Of a DNA stretch of 13,316 nucleotides, positions 1 to 8,247 are shown in pieces. Under the pieces are notes generated by a model. That model worked only from the letters and a program-made list of their open reading frames with translations, did not search any database and was not told the origin of the DNA. The position numbers and the translations under genes are program-made. Each line of letters opens with the position of its first letter. Positions within the stretch are counted from its first letter, which is position 1. The DNA comes from Eubacterium sp. UBA4343 (lineage in GTDB: Bacteria; Bacillota; Clostridia; Lachnospirales; Lachnospiraceae): contig DGTF01000040.1 of NCBI GenBank assembly GCA_002394235.1, positions 1,594 through 14,909 on the forward strand, read 5' to 3'.

Positions 1-927
1 CAAGGGTGTCCATCGTGAGGTGGAATCCGAAGGAAGCCGGATTCGGGGAACATACTAACCCGAGGACAAACCTCTGGCCTGACGTACAGAAATCTCATAT
101 AAGATTTTCGCTGAGGGTAAGACTGCAAAACAAGCCGAAGCCCCATAACTACACGGAATCAGCGGGAATAAATGAGACAGGTAGATGGAGGGAAAGAAAC
201 GTGTGGTACCCGGGGAGACCTGTACGAGATGCTCTGAAAAGAGTAACCACTGTCGTAAGGCAGTGCTGAACGTACAGGAGTCAGCAGAGGCCATAGTAGC
301 GGCACAGCCGTGAAGGGCTGAATCAACAGGAGCCTTAAGTACGACCCGGAAAGGAGGAACGGGCACATGGATGCAGAAAACAGAGACAGCTGCTCACAAA
401 GAGATAGCGCGGAATGCGAAGGGTATGTGAGAGCGCACCGCTCGTTCAACCGGATATGGAAGGAAAGAGACAGTGCAGAGCCGGATATTCTCGGAAAGAT
501 CCTGGATAAGGATAACCTGAACCGGGCTTATAAGAGAGTGAAGGCAAACAAAGGAGCGCCCGGAATTGATGGGATGACCACCCAGGACGCACTTCCATGG
601 ATGAGGGAACATCAAAAAGAGCTTATTGCAAAGATACGTAGCGGACACTACACCCCGTCGCCTGTGAGGCGCAAAGAAATCCCGAAGCCAGACGGCGGGG
701 TATGAAAACTTGGTATTCCGACGGTAATCGACCGCATCATCCAGCAGGCAATTGCCTAGCAGCTGATGCCCATCTATGAGCCGTTATTTTCGGACGGAAG
801 CTAGGGATACCGGCCGGGAAGAAGCGCGAAAGATGCCATTCAAAAGATCAAAGAGTATGCGGATAATGGATACACAAGGGCTGTTGTTCTTGACCTCTCC
901 AAATACTTTGACACGATCGATCAATAA
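1..927 (+). mobile_element. Group II intron remnant, 5' part, lacking its 3' half
   Basis: This is the 5' ribozyme region of a bacterial group II intron followed by its domain IV reverse-transcriptase gene. Bases 1-366 have the layout of the intron domain I-III RNA: a stem pairing gaatccg (23-29) with cggattc (38-44), the phrase GTGAGGTGGAATCCGAAGG, the GTAAGACTGCAAA segment, and GTCGTAAGGCAGTG near 253. These phrases are recalled from clostridial group II introns. The first intron bases are just outside the window: the intron start at 13299-13316 overlaps bases 1-7 by seven identical bases (CAAGGGT), which suggests 11 bases are missing here. The RT homology stops at about 924. I see no domain V or VI, no maturase X domain and no HNH endonuclease, so this copy cannot splice or move by itself. 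Family assignment is by recognition and is secure; the exact 3' breakpoint is inferred. Confidence 0.88.
367..927 (+). pseudogene. Group II intron reverse transcriptase/maturase (LtrA-like), broken N-terminal fragment
   Basis: The frame opened by ATG 367 encodes the start of a group II intron RT: the block around ANKGAPGIDGMTT, RKEIPKPDGGV, then KLGIPTVIDRIIQQAI, YEPLFSDGS, GYRPGRSAKDA and VVLDLSKYFDTID. This covers RT blocks 0 to 3 and includes the first catalytic Asp region (LDLSKYFD). The YADD active-site block, the thumb/X domain and the endonuclease are absent. Four in-frame stops interrupt the same frame: TGA 703-705, TAG 757-759, TAG 802-804 and TAA 925-927. Between stops the protein similarity is continuous without frame changes, so decay has been by substitution plus loss of the 3' part. 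At 757 a Gln codon (CAG) is the likely original, and at 802 a Tyr codon. ATG 367 follows GGAAAGGAGGAACGGGCAC, a good ribosome binding site. Full-length relatives are roughly 400-600 residues. Confidence 0.9.
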
Positions 928-996
928 GGGAACAGCCTTATCCAGAGGCGGTCCCGCAGAAAAAAGGAGCATCGCAACTGCTCTGGCTGATAAGTG
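928..996. other. Unassigned spacer between intron remnant and terminator
   Basis: Recognisable RT sequence stops at about 924, and the following roughly 70 bases match nothing I know. One forward frame reads REQPYPEAVPQKKGASQLLW and onward without a stop into the terminator hairpin, which could be a short fragment of another gene. I do not recognise it and there is no start or ribosome binding site. It probably marks the junction where the 3' part of the intron was lost. Confidence 0.35.
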
Positions 997-1043
997 AAAA
1001 GCTCTGCCGCTTCGGCGATAAGCCGAAGCGGCAGAGCTTTTTT
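997..1043. terminator. Perfect 20-bp bidirectional terminator hairpin
   Basis: Bases 997-1016 are a perfect inverted repeat of 1022-1041, with a 5-base loop (GATAA). The + strand side ends in six T (1038-1043). The - strand side ends in four T, reading out of the leftward operon. The GC-rich core (GCTCTGCCGCTTCGGC) and U tract are typical of an intrinsic terminator. It lies downstream of the GGDEF-EAL gene (ends 1274, - strand) and downstream of the intron remnant (+ strand), so it can stop transcription from both sides. Confidence 0.85.
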
Positions 1044-1056
1044 ACGCGAACAGTGA

Positions 1057-1089
1057 GCCGCAGCCGAATGCGAAGTATTCGTGTGCGGC
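1057..1089. repeat. Imperfect inverted repeat in the 3' spacer
   Basis: GCCGCA (1057-1062) pairs with TGCGGC (1084-1089), and CGAAT (1065-1069) pairs with ATTCG (1077-1081), with a 2x2 internal mismatch and a 7-base loop. It is the second of three inverted-repeat structures between the terminator and the GGDEF-EAL gene. No function can be assigned. Confidence 0.55.
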
Positions 1090-1103
1090 GAGCGTCGCGA
1101 TAG

Positions 1104-1136
1104 CGAGATAAAACTCGCGCAGCGTGTTTTATCTCG
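1104..1136. repeat. Perfect 11-bp inverted repeat
   Basis: CGAGATAAAAC (1104-1114) is perfectly complementary to GTTTTATCTCG (1126-1136), with an 11-base loop rich in CG. There is no T tract on either strand, so it is not a standard terminator. It could be an RNA 3'-end structure of the leftward transcript or part of a small mobile repeat. The role is unknown. Confidence 0.6.
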
Positions 1137-1149
1137 TTGTGTTGATTCG

Positions 1150-1254
1150 GACGAGCGTCAGGCTGCCGAGCTGCTGAGAAGTTGGCCGAGCGTCAGGTTG
1201 CCGCGACGCTGAGAGTTTAGCCGAGCGGCGGGCTGCCGCGCTGCTGAGAGGCCG
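1150..1254. repeat. Three tandem 35-bp repeats after the GGDEF-EAL gene
   Basis: Three consecutive units of exactly 35 bp (1150-1184, 1185-1219, 1220-1254) share the frame G-C-CGAGCGTC-AGG-CTGCCG-nGC-TGCTGAGA with scattered substitutions: GACGAGCGTCAGGCTGCCGA, GCCGAGCGTCAGGTTGCCGC, GCCGAGCGGCGGGCTGCCGC. They lie 20 bp downstream of the - strand stop codon at 1274-1276, so they would be in the 3' untranslated part of that transcript. Units are GC-rich and partly self-complementary (AGC...GCT). No coding frame is supported across them. Confidence 0.75.
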
Positions 1255-1273
1255 CCAAACCGGCGGATGTCCC

Positions 1274-4200
1274 TCAGCAGGGGAGATCCGGTATGGTGTC
1301 CGCATCATCGAGAAAGACATAGAAGATATCCCCGTAATAGACGCTGTGCACGAGTCTGCAGGAGTCTCTGATCGTCCGGATTCTGCCCTTCCTGGTCTTA
1401 ATGCGGTATTTCTGGCAGAAGGCAAGATAGTCGGGAAGAGATTCACGGGTATCTGAGGGGTCGCCGTGCTCTGCATAATGTTTGCGGATACGCTCTCTGG
1501 TTTTATCCCTGTCCTCCGGGCAGAGGATGGAAAGAAAACTCGATTTCGAGTACTCGTTGAATTCATCAATGCTGTCACACTCACAGAGCCGGAGGAGATA
1601 TTCACTGGCGTACAGAATCTGCAGGTCGTCGGCCATCTTGTAGACCAGTACGGCCTTTGGAAGATCCGATGCGAGATTTGTGATGCTCTTCTGAAGGTGT
1701 GTGCGGTTTTCCGTGCATATATCGGAATTGTAAACCCTGTAGCAGTGTCCCTCCGACTGCTTTGCGGAACAAAGAGCTGCGTTTGCCTTCCGGCAGAGCG
1801 TGCCGGGCTTGCTGCCCTGCTTCGGGTATTCCACGAGGCCGGCAGACAGGAAAAAGCGGTAGCTTTCGCCGTGAAAATCGACAGTCATCGGGCTTGATAC
1901 GAGCCGGTTTACAATGGAACTCGCTTCCGTAAGAGAAGAGTCCTTCATAAAGACGATGAATTCATCCGCGGCATTGCGTCCGATGATATCCCCGTCATCG
2001 AAATTCTGCCGCAGGGCATCCGCGACACGGCAAAGCGTTCGGTCACCGATGTCGCGTCCCAGAATATCGTTGATGATTTTAAAATTATCGATATTCAGGT
2101 TGATGAGTACACCCGGGGCGGAAGGATAGCTGCGGATGTATCTTAAAAGCTTCTGATCGATGCCTCTTCGGTCGAGCAGGCCGGTAACGGGGTCTATCTG
2201 CATCTGCAGATCCCGGCCCTGAGAATACCAGAAGTCGAGCATTTTTTCCTGGGAGGAGTTGCCTGTCCATTGAACAGCTACTGTAAAGACAGCTGCGTCA
2301 TGGCCGTTCTGTATGATGTTATGGATGAGCCAGGAATAACCGCCGCTTCCGTTTTTGATCCGGAAGGATTCGGAAAACTCATGAAGACTGTTTTCCGCGG
2401 CGCGTTCCATCCATGTTCTGTGGTCCATGAACGTAAGATAGCGTTCCCGGTCATCGGGATGCACGTTATTTTTGCAGAAGCTCTCACAGGCCTGCGTAAA
2501 AGTGAGATGTGTTCTGAATGCCGAATCCCAGTTCCGGTAGATCAGAGTATAACTGTCTTCTGCGGCGTTGACCTGCACGATTCCGAGGAAGGAGGTGAGA
2601 AGGTCCGCCATGGATTCGTTGATGCGGTCAGAGCCTATGGAGGCATTTCGAATCAGCTGTTCCTGAAAGGCCTTGTTGTAGATGGTGTTTCCGATGTCAG
2701 AGATACAGGACAGAACCATACGGGCGCCGTTTGTGCTGAACGGAATCAGGGTGTAGGACTGCAGATGCTGTCTGCTTGTTTTGTCGTGAGACCTGAAAAA
2801 GGCCGTGATGTAACTCGCGTTTCTGTCTGGAATGCGGGTGTTCAGTTTATCCATATCATAGAACTCTATGAAGGGGGAACGATCCTCCTCATCCAGATAT
2901 TTCTCCGCATATGCCGCGATGGTCTCTTTGCTGGTATCGCAGAAATCAGTCAGTCTGTCCTGTGCGGTGTTCAGATAGATGTTCTCTGCAGTTCCGGCAT
3001 CGAGATTAAACAGGTCGATTCTGTTGAAAATCGTCAGCATGTGGCGGATTCCATCGTTGATATGGATGGAACGGGTTATCGCTGACGAAGAATCCAGAAT
3101 CAGTCCGGTAAACGCGAGGTAGGCATAGCTGTCCGCCTTCGATGAGATTGTGCGGAAGCTGATGCTGCAGAATTTGTTGCTGATGACAAGGTCGAGAGAA
3201 TTTGATTCCTGCGTGTCCCCGGGATGTGTAATCGCATGGAGGATGATGCTTCGGTAGGTTGAAACGGACATAAAATACTGAAGAAAATCCTCTGAATCCC
3301 GCAGCTTGAGAGATTCGGCCATTTCGTCCATTGCGGTGTTGTGATAGAGCAGTCTGGTTCCCTTTTGATCCGCTTTTACAAGCATGAGCGGAACTCTTGA
3401 GCCGGAATCATAGCTTCTGCCGGATTCCAGAGGAGAATCGGACATCATGTTGATTTCACCGATGGCTTTGTAGCAGCGCGCCTTCTGAGGAGATTCCAGA
3501 TCGAATTTTGAAATCAGCTTCCGAATCTCCATAATCGGCAGTGGCTTTGAGTAATAAAATCCCTGGAGCTGCTCGCATCCGATTGTATTCAGGAATTCAA
3601 TCTGTTCACGGGTCTCCACACCCTCGCACAGCGTATGGATGCCGAGATGCTTGGCCATGTTGACGACGGACGCGACCAGGGTTCTTGCCTTCTGGTTGCT
3701 CTCCATGCCGCGGACGAAAGTCTGATCAATCTTCAGAACATCGAAGTTGAAGTCCTTCAGTGTGCCGAGAGTTGAGTACCGGCTTCCAAAATCATCAATC
3801 CAGATCTCATAGCCGGCCTCCTGAAAGCGGCTGATCTGATGCCGCAGATATTCCGGCTCGGCCTCCAGAGTACTTTCGGTGATTTCAATGTTGATCATCT
3901 CAGGAGAGATACCGGATTTGGTCACGATGGAATTCACTTCGTTAAAGGCATCTGCGCCCAGAAAATCATTTCGCGAAAGATTGATGGAAATCGGTACCAC
4001 CGGGCGTCCGCCGGATTCCGCGGTCTTGAGATCCCGGCAGACATTCTCTACCATGCGAAGATCCAGTCTGGAGATCAGATGGGCGTCCTCGAGGACGCCG
4101 ATGAAAAGCGCGGGAGACAGAATGCCATTTATGGGATCATTCCAGCGGCACAGTGCTTCAAAGCCGCAGATCTTACCGCTCAGAGTCCGGATCACCGGCT

Positions 4201-4771
4201 GATACTAGGTCTCAATATATCCGCATTCGAGCGCCTCGTTGAAATGATTCAGAATATAGCGCTTCAGCTCCTCACGTTCGGCGATGTCATCATTGTAGAT
4301 GGCGATATTGTGGTCGTACTGATCGTGAATACTCCTGGCGGCAAGACGCGCGTGATCGATCATAAGCGAGACGTTTGTGTCAGTCGGACCGTTCTGAAGA
4401 TAGATGCCGGCCTTAAGCTCCAGGCTCACATTTTTCTGCAGCGCATGGACAAAAATATGGAGATGTTCAATTTTGTCGGAGACATCCTGGCTGCCGGTCA
4501 GCACGGAGAACTGATCCGCTGAGAGGCGGGTGATATAATCGTCGGGGAAAGTCTTCCGGAGTTCCTCCGCAAACTGCAGAAGAAGATCGTCTCCCTCATG
4601 GAATCCATATTTATGATTGTAATCACGGAAGGCACAGATGTCGAAAAAAATCAGGACATGCTGCCTTTCCGGAGAAAGGGTCAGATATTTTCGGACTGCA
4701 TTCAGATATCCTTTCATCGAAAGCAGCCCGGTAAGTTCATCGTATTCAGCCAATATATAATACTCCCACAC
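1274..4771 (-). pseudogene. GGDEF-EAL-PAS-GGDEF-PAS c-di-GMP protein, split by an in-frame amber codon
   Basis: Read through, this is one frame of 1166 codons, interrupted only by TAG at 4205-4207 (codon 189), which sits where EAL proteins have Tyr (IET-stop-YQPVI; family pattern YYQP). Residues 7-165 are a GGDEF fold starting DELTGLLS, with the signature degraded to SADQF (84-88), so probably not a cyclase. Residues about 190-420 are an EAL domain with its catalytic set visible: FEAL, SINLSRND, IEITES, IDDFGS, KIDQTF, CEGVET and QGFYYSKP, so phosphodiesterase activity is plausible. Two poorly defined PAS-like stretches follow (about 450-840), then a second GGDEF domain (DPVTGLLD, signature AADEF, about 860-1015) and a C-terminal PAS-like domain. 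The start is GTG at 4771: TAA lies just upstream in frame, no good Shine-Dalgarno site is visible, and no sensory or membrane segment precedes the first GGDEF, so the N-terminus may be lost. Translation could restart at GTG 4195, but that product would lack the start of EAL. Confidence 0.85.
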
Positions 4772-4870
4772 ATATGATTAAAAATGAATTATAAAGATCA
4801 GATGTCGACAAATCGGTCCAGATTTCAGAAAAAAAATTCCAACCCGGTGGGAGCTGAGCACTCCGCATGA
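4772..4870. other. AT-rich spacer upstream of the GGDEF-EAL gene
   Basis: About 100 bases separate the GGDEF-EAL start from the repeat array. On the - strand it contains TCATTTTTAATCATAT just before the GTG start, but no convincing ribosome binding site and no clear -35/-10 pair. With the next gene upstream (response regulator) on the same strand, the GGDEF-EAL gene may be read from the operon promoter or from an element I cannot recognise here. Confidence 0.4.
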
Positions 4871-5011
4871 GACAGACTCCGCAAGGGACAGATTTCTCAG
4901 GGGCAGACTCCGCGGGGGACAGATTTTTCAGGGAGACAGATTCCTCAGGGGACAGATTCCCGAGGGGGACAGACTCCGAGGGGGACAGGCTCCGTAGTGG
5001 ACAGATTCACC
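4871..5011. repeat. Minisatellite of about 16-bp units (GACAGAnTCCnnnGGG)
   Basis: Eight full units and a partial ninth begin at 4871, 4887, 4903, 4918, 4935, 4951, 4968, 4984 and 5000. Lengths are 15-17 bp, and each unit opens with GACAGA or a one-base variant and closes in a run of 3-5 G. Two sequence versions occur: GACAGACTCCG (units 1, 3, 7, with 8 close) and GACAGATTnCn (units 2, 4, 5, 6, 9). The last partial unit overlaps the stop codon (5007-5009) of the response-regulator gene. On the - strand, which is transcribed, the array reads as CCCCTGAGGAATCTGTC-like units in the gap between regulator and GGDEF-EAL genes. A forward open frame through it only reflects the repeat and is not a gene. 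Confidence 0.85.
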
Positions 5012-6655
5012 GGGATTCGCGGTATTCGGTCGGAGATACACCTTCGGAACGCCGGAAGAGCCGGCTGAAGTAATTCGGATCCTGGTAGCCCACGGCAGCA
5101 CAGATTTCCTTTACGGGAAGATTATTTTCTGTAAGAAGCTTTTTGGCGTGACTGAGCCGGATGCCGGTCAGGTATTCGATAAAAGTTACGCCCTCCTCTT
5201 CCTTGAAAATTTTGCTGAAATAGTAGGGGCTGATATTGAGCTCCCTGGAGACGTCATCAAGCGACAGGTCGCGGGAGTAGTGACTGTCGATATACTCCTT
5301 CGCCCGATGCGTCAGATTGCTGGCGCTGCTTTTGGCCTTGTCGGCGATTTTTTCGGCGGCGTCCCGGATCTTCGCCACAAACCATGTGTGCAGCTCCGCG
5401 ATCGTATAGTCAGAGATAATATTCAGATAATCGCCGCGGTCCGTAAAGCGATACAGGCCAAGGCCTCCGCTCTGGTAGGCGATATGCTCGGCCCAGAGCA
5501 CAAATTCGATGGTCTTCAGACGCACGTTATTTTCATAGTTGGCGGCCTGCGTTTTCTCCATCCAGGTAAAAAATTGGTCTGCGTACAATCCGGCATCTCG
5601 GATATTGCCGTTCTTGACACTGTCGAAGAGCTGTTTCTCAAGGTCAATCGGGTAATCCTGCTCGTAGGTGCAGGAGACGGGGAGATCATCGGCGTGGGAT
5701 ACTGTCTCGTTGTTCTCGCAGAGGGAGCGGAGTGCCTCCCGATAGGATGTGCGCATGTCGGAAAGAGGCATAACGGAGCCGATCCCCATACGGTAATTTA
5801 CACCGGTCTCTTCCTTCAGGCGGGAGATGATTCTGCGGACGCGATCGATCACCCGTACCCGGTCGATATAGTCCATTTTGCGGACTCATAGGGAATAAAG
5901 ACAGGAATCTTGTTCATCATGATCTGTCCGATGACAGCGTGGGCGCTGTATTCCTTCAGGATCTCACGGATTTTTGCATAATACTTTTGAAGGCGGATTC
6001 CGGTTCCGATCGGATTGCCCAGGTGGTCTCCGCTTCCGGTGAGGGGAGCAGAGGCATTTGGCTGTTCCGGATTCTCATGCCCGGATGCAACGTCTCCGCA
6101 CGCAAGAAGTGCGACAAAGCCATAGGATTCAGGGATTTCCAGCAGATTGCAGTAGTTTGCCGTGACGTCCGGGGAAGTATCCAGAAGGAGGAGAGAATAA
6201 ACCAGACCACTTTCGATCATGGGAACGACGGCATCCAGCTTTTCACGATTCGAGAGCTCTCGGCTTCGCTGCTCACGGGTGCGGTCGATACCGGCCATCG
6301 CTCGGGTCATGGTATCGACGAAGACCTTGCGGTCCAGAGGCTTTGTCAGAAAACTCATGACGCCGAGATCCAGCGCGTCCTTGGCAAAGCTGAACTTGTC
6401 ATAGGCGGTGAGGACGATAAAAACCGTTGCCGGGCTGAATTTCCGGATTTCCCGGATCGCCTCGATACCGTCAATTCCGGGCATGCGGATATCCATGACG
6501 GCGATGTCCGGCCGAAAGGTCTCCGCCATTTCAATGACGGCGCGGCCACTTCTGGCGGAGCGCACCTCACATCTGTCATGAAATTCCTTATCCATAATAT
6601 ACGTAAGAGAATCGATGGCGATCCCTTCATCATCCGCCAGCAGAACTCTGTACAT
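5007..6655 (-). pseudogene. YesN-like response regulator (receiver + AraC HTH), split by a -1 frameshift
   Basis: Cytoplasmic response regulator expected to be phosphorylated by the kinase encoded upstream. The start is taken as ATG 6655 (MYRVLLADDEG) because AAAGGGGGA sits eight bases before it; an in-frame ATG at 6709 has no such site and adds residues before the receiver fold. The receiver has the acidic pocket D8-D9-E10, phosphoacceptor D55 (VMDIRMPG), T83 and K105 (LTKP). The first frame runs on to 5849. The second frame (from 5876) continues the linker and ends with an AraC-type double helix-turn-helix: AKEYIDSHYSRDLSLDDVS, SPYYFSKIFKEEEG and EICAAVGYQDPNYFSRLF. Joined at GCAAAA (5876-5881), the product would be about 545 residues, normal for YesN. 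One extra A there (five instead of four) restores the frame. ATG 5876 has no good ribosome binding site, so a deliberate two-gene split seems less likely than mutation or sequence error. Confidence 0.85.
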
Positions 6656-6711
6656 TTTCAATTCCCCCTTTGAATGCGGCGCCGACATCCATGGCGCGTT
6701 AATGATCATGG

Positions 6712-8247
6712 TTATTCCGGCATTGGAATATAGAGCAGGACCTCGGTTCCCTGTCCCTCGCCCGGGCTCGTGATGTCAAAGACATCCTCGCTGTTGTAAA
6801 ACAGCCGCATCCGGCTGATTACATTGGAGAGCCCGACTCCGTTTGTCTCGTCTCCCTTTCGTCTGACAGGAGCGTTTCCGGACAGAATCGCGTTCATCTG
6901 TTCCTCCGTCATTCCTCTCCCGTTGTCATGGACAGAGAGCGTGATATACCTTCCGGTCCGGTAAACGGAGAGGATGATGACCGCCGGGCGGTCCATGTCG
7001 CGGACGCCGTGATTGATTGCGTTTTCGATGATCGGTTGCAGAATCATGCTGGGTACCGATACCCGGGTCAGATCATCGTCGATTCTCTTTTCATAGGTGA
7101 TTGCGCCGGAAAAACGGACATTGATGATATACATGTAGTTGTCGGCGAGGGAGATTTCATCTGCGAGAGTAGTGATCTGGTTCTCACGGTTAGTCTTATT
7201 GCGGAAGAAGGCCGCGACATTCTGCAGATACTTGTAGGTCCCGTCCGCTTCCTCCATCATGGCAAGCTGCGCGCCTGCATTGAGGGTATTGAACAGGAAG
7301 TGCGGATTGATCTGGGCCTGCAGATATTTCAGCTCGGCCTCCTTGAGGTGGGCGTTCATGAGGAGCTCCCGTTCCTTCAGCCGGTTCTCGGATTCCATGG
7401 ATTCCCTGAGCTTCTGGAGATAACCTCTCATGCTGACGACCATCTCGTTGAAGGCGGAGGTGACGATGCCGAGCTCGTCGTCGCTTTTTACCGCAAGCGG
7501 AGGCACGTCAAAGTTTCCCTTTCCGATTTCGCCGGTCTCCGCGATCAGCGCGTGCAGCGGGGCGGTCGCATGCCGGACGGTCATGACGATCATGAAGACA
7601 TCAAGGAAGGCAATCATGACAATCATGAACAGGGAGACGATTTCCAGAGAGTGGAAGGTGTCTGCGAGCTTCAGATAGTTGTCCGAGTTGCCCTTCAAGA
7701 GGAGGGTGTTCATGCTGTAGATGTACGACTGAAGGATGTCGTTCATGCTCACGGTTTCCTCATAATAGTCCTTGTACTTCTGGATATTCCTTCCTCTCTT
7801 GGCGGTGAGCGCGTTTTCGCAAAGCTCCATGTAATGATCAGAGAGGTTCTGAATATCGCGGGTCGTACTCTGAATCTCAACGCTGTCGGAATAATCGCCG
7901 AGGGCGGCAAGACAGTTTGTGTAATCACCCTGAACCTGATAGAAACTGCGGAGATTATCCGAGCTTCCGACATTCAGATAATCGGTCAGACTCTGCTGAA
8001 CACTGTCCAGAGCCTCGGACAGGTTGTTGGTCTGGACATTGGAGTAGAAGACGCGGTTGACCTTTTCGAGCGCGTTGTTAATATTCAGGAACAGAAAGAG
8101 GTTTACGGCAAAAGTAGCAGCGGTGGCCAGCAGAAATGCGAGAGTCAGCTTTCCCTCGAGGGTGTGAAGTGGACGTCTCTGCCTGTTCGGAGAAGAAAAA
8201 AATATCTGCGGAGAGCTGTCCGGTCCGTTTTTTTTCAGATGAATCAA
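6712..8247 (-). CDS. YesM/LytS-type sensor histidine kinase
   Basis: Membrane histidine kinase of 511 residues and the only intact gene of the leftward cluster. A first membrane segment lies at about 34-54 (LAFLLATAATFAVNLFLFL), followed by an extracytoplasmic region of about 145 residues, a second membrane segment at about 201-223 and a HAMP linker (about 225-278). The His_kinase box LKYLQAQINPHFLFNTLN carries phosphoacceptor H316. The ATPase domain shows the N-box IIENAINHG (N about 409) and HDNGRGM. This is the family that pairs with AraC-type YesN regulators. The start is TTG at 8247, overlapping the upstream stop codon as TTGA, with AAGGAGG seven bases before it. An upstream in-frame alternative is not needed. 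The stop at 6712 lies 56 bases before the regulator start. The extracytoplasmic loop would be the partner surface for the binding protein encoded just upstream; the ligand is inferred, not seen. Confidence 0.93.
   Translation of the reverse strand: MIHLKKNGPDSSPQIFFSSPNRQRRPLHTLEGKLTLAFLLATAATFAVNLFLFLNINNALEKVNRVFYSNVQTNNLSEALDSVQQSLTDYLNVGSSDNLRSFYQVQGDYTNCLAALGDYSDSVEIQSTTRDIQNLSDHYMELCENALTAKRGRNIQKYKDYYEETVSMNDILQSYIYSMNTLLLKGNSDNYLKLADTFHSLEIVSLFMIVMIAFLDVFMIVMTVRHATAPLHALIAETGEIGKGNFDVPPLAVKSDDELGIVTSAFNEMVVSMRGYLQKLRESMESENRLKERELLMNAHLKEAELKYLQAQINPHFLFNTLNAGAQLAMMEEADGTYKYLQNVAAFFRNKTNRENQITTLADEISLADNYMYIINVRFSGAITYEKRIDDDLTRVSVPSMILQPIIENAINHGVRDMDRPAVIILSVYRTGRYITLSVHDNGRGMTEEQMNAILSGNAPVRRKGDETNGVGLSNVISRMRLFYNSEDVFDITSPGEGQGTEVLLYIPMPE
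8244..8247 (-). promoter_or_regulatory. TTGA stop/start overlap coupling binding protein and kinase
   Basis: The TGA stop of the binding-protein frame (8246-8244) overlaps the TTG start of the kinase (8247-8245). AAGGAGG ends inside the upstream gene, seven bases before TTG. This is the usual layout for translational coupling, and it supports the second frame of the split binding-protein gene being the real C-terminus. Confidence 0.75.

Noticed and set aside
5..449. Small frames on both strands within the first 450 bases
   Set aside because: They overlap the structured group II intron RNA and show no protein family character.
703..804. Reassigned stop codons (amber read as an amino acid) in this organism
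   Set aside because: The intron RT contains TGA and TAA stops as well as TAG, and it also lacks its 3' half. The simplest view is pseudogene decay, not recoding.
1150..1254. CRISPR or integron attC-like array
   Set aside because: The 35-bp units abut without spacers, lack attC box symmetry that I can recognise, and have no integrase or cas gene nearby.
2270..3085. 271-codon + strand frame opposite the GGDEF-EAL gene
   Set aside because: Antisense shadow of a well-supported coding frame, with no binding site and no recognisable domain.
4871..5011. CRISPR array
   Set aside because: The units are contiguous with no unique spacers, they are only 15-17 bp long and there are no cas genes, so this is a minisatellite.
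4867..5073. Open frame of 68 codons on the + strand through the 16-bp repeats
   Set aside because: Its repetitive Asp/Arg/Gly/Ser protein simply mirrors the tandem repeat, it has no ribosome binding site, and it runs antisense into the response-regulator gene.
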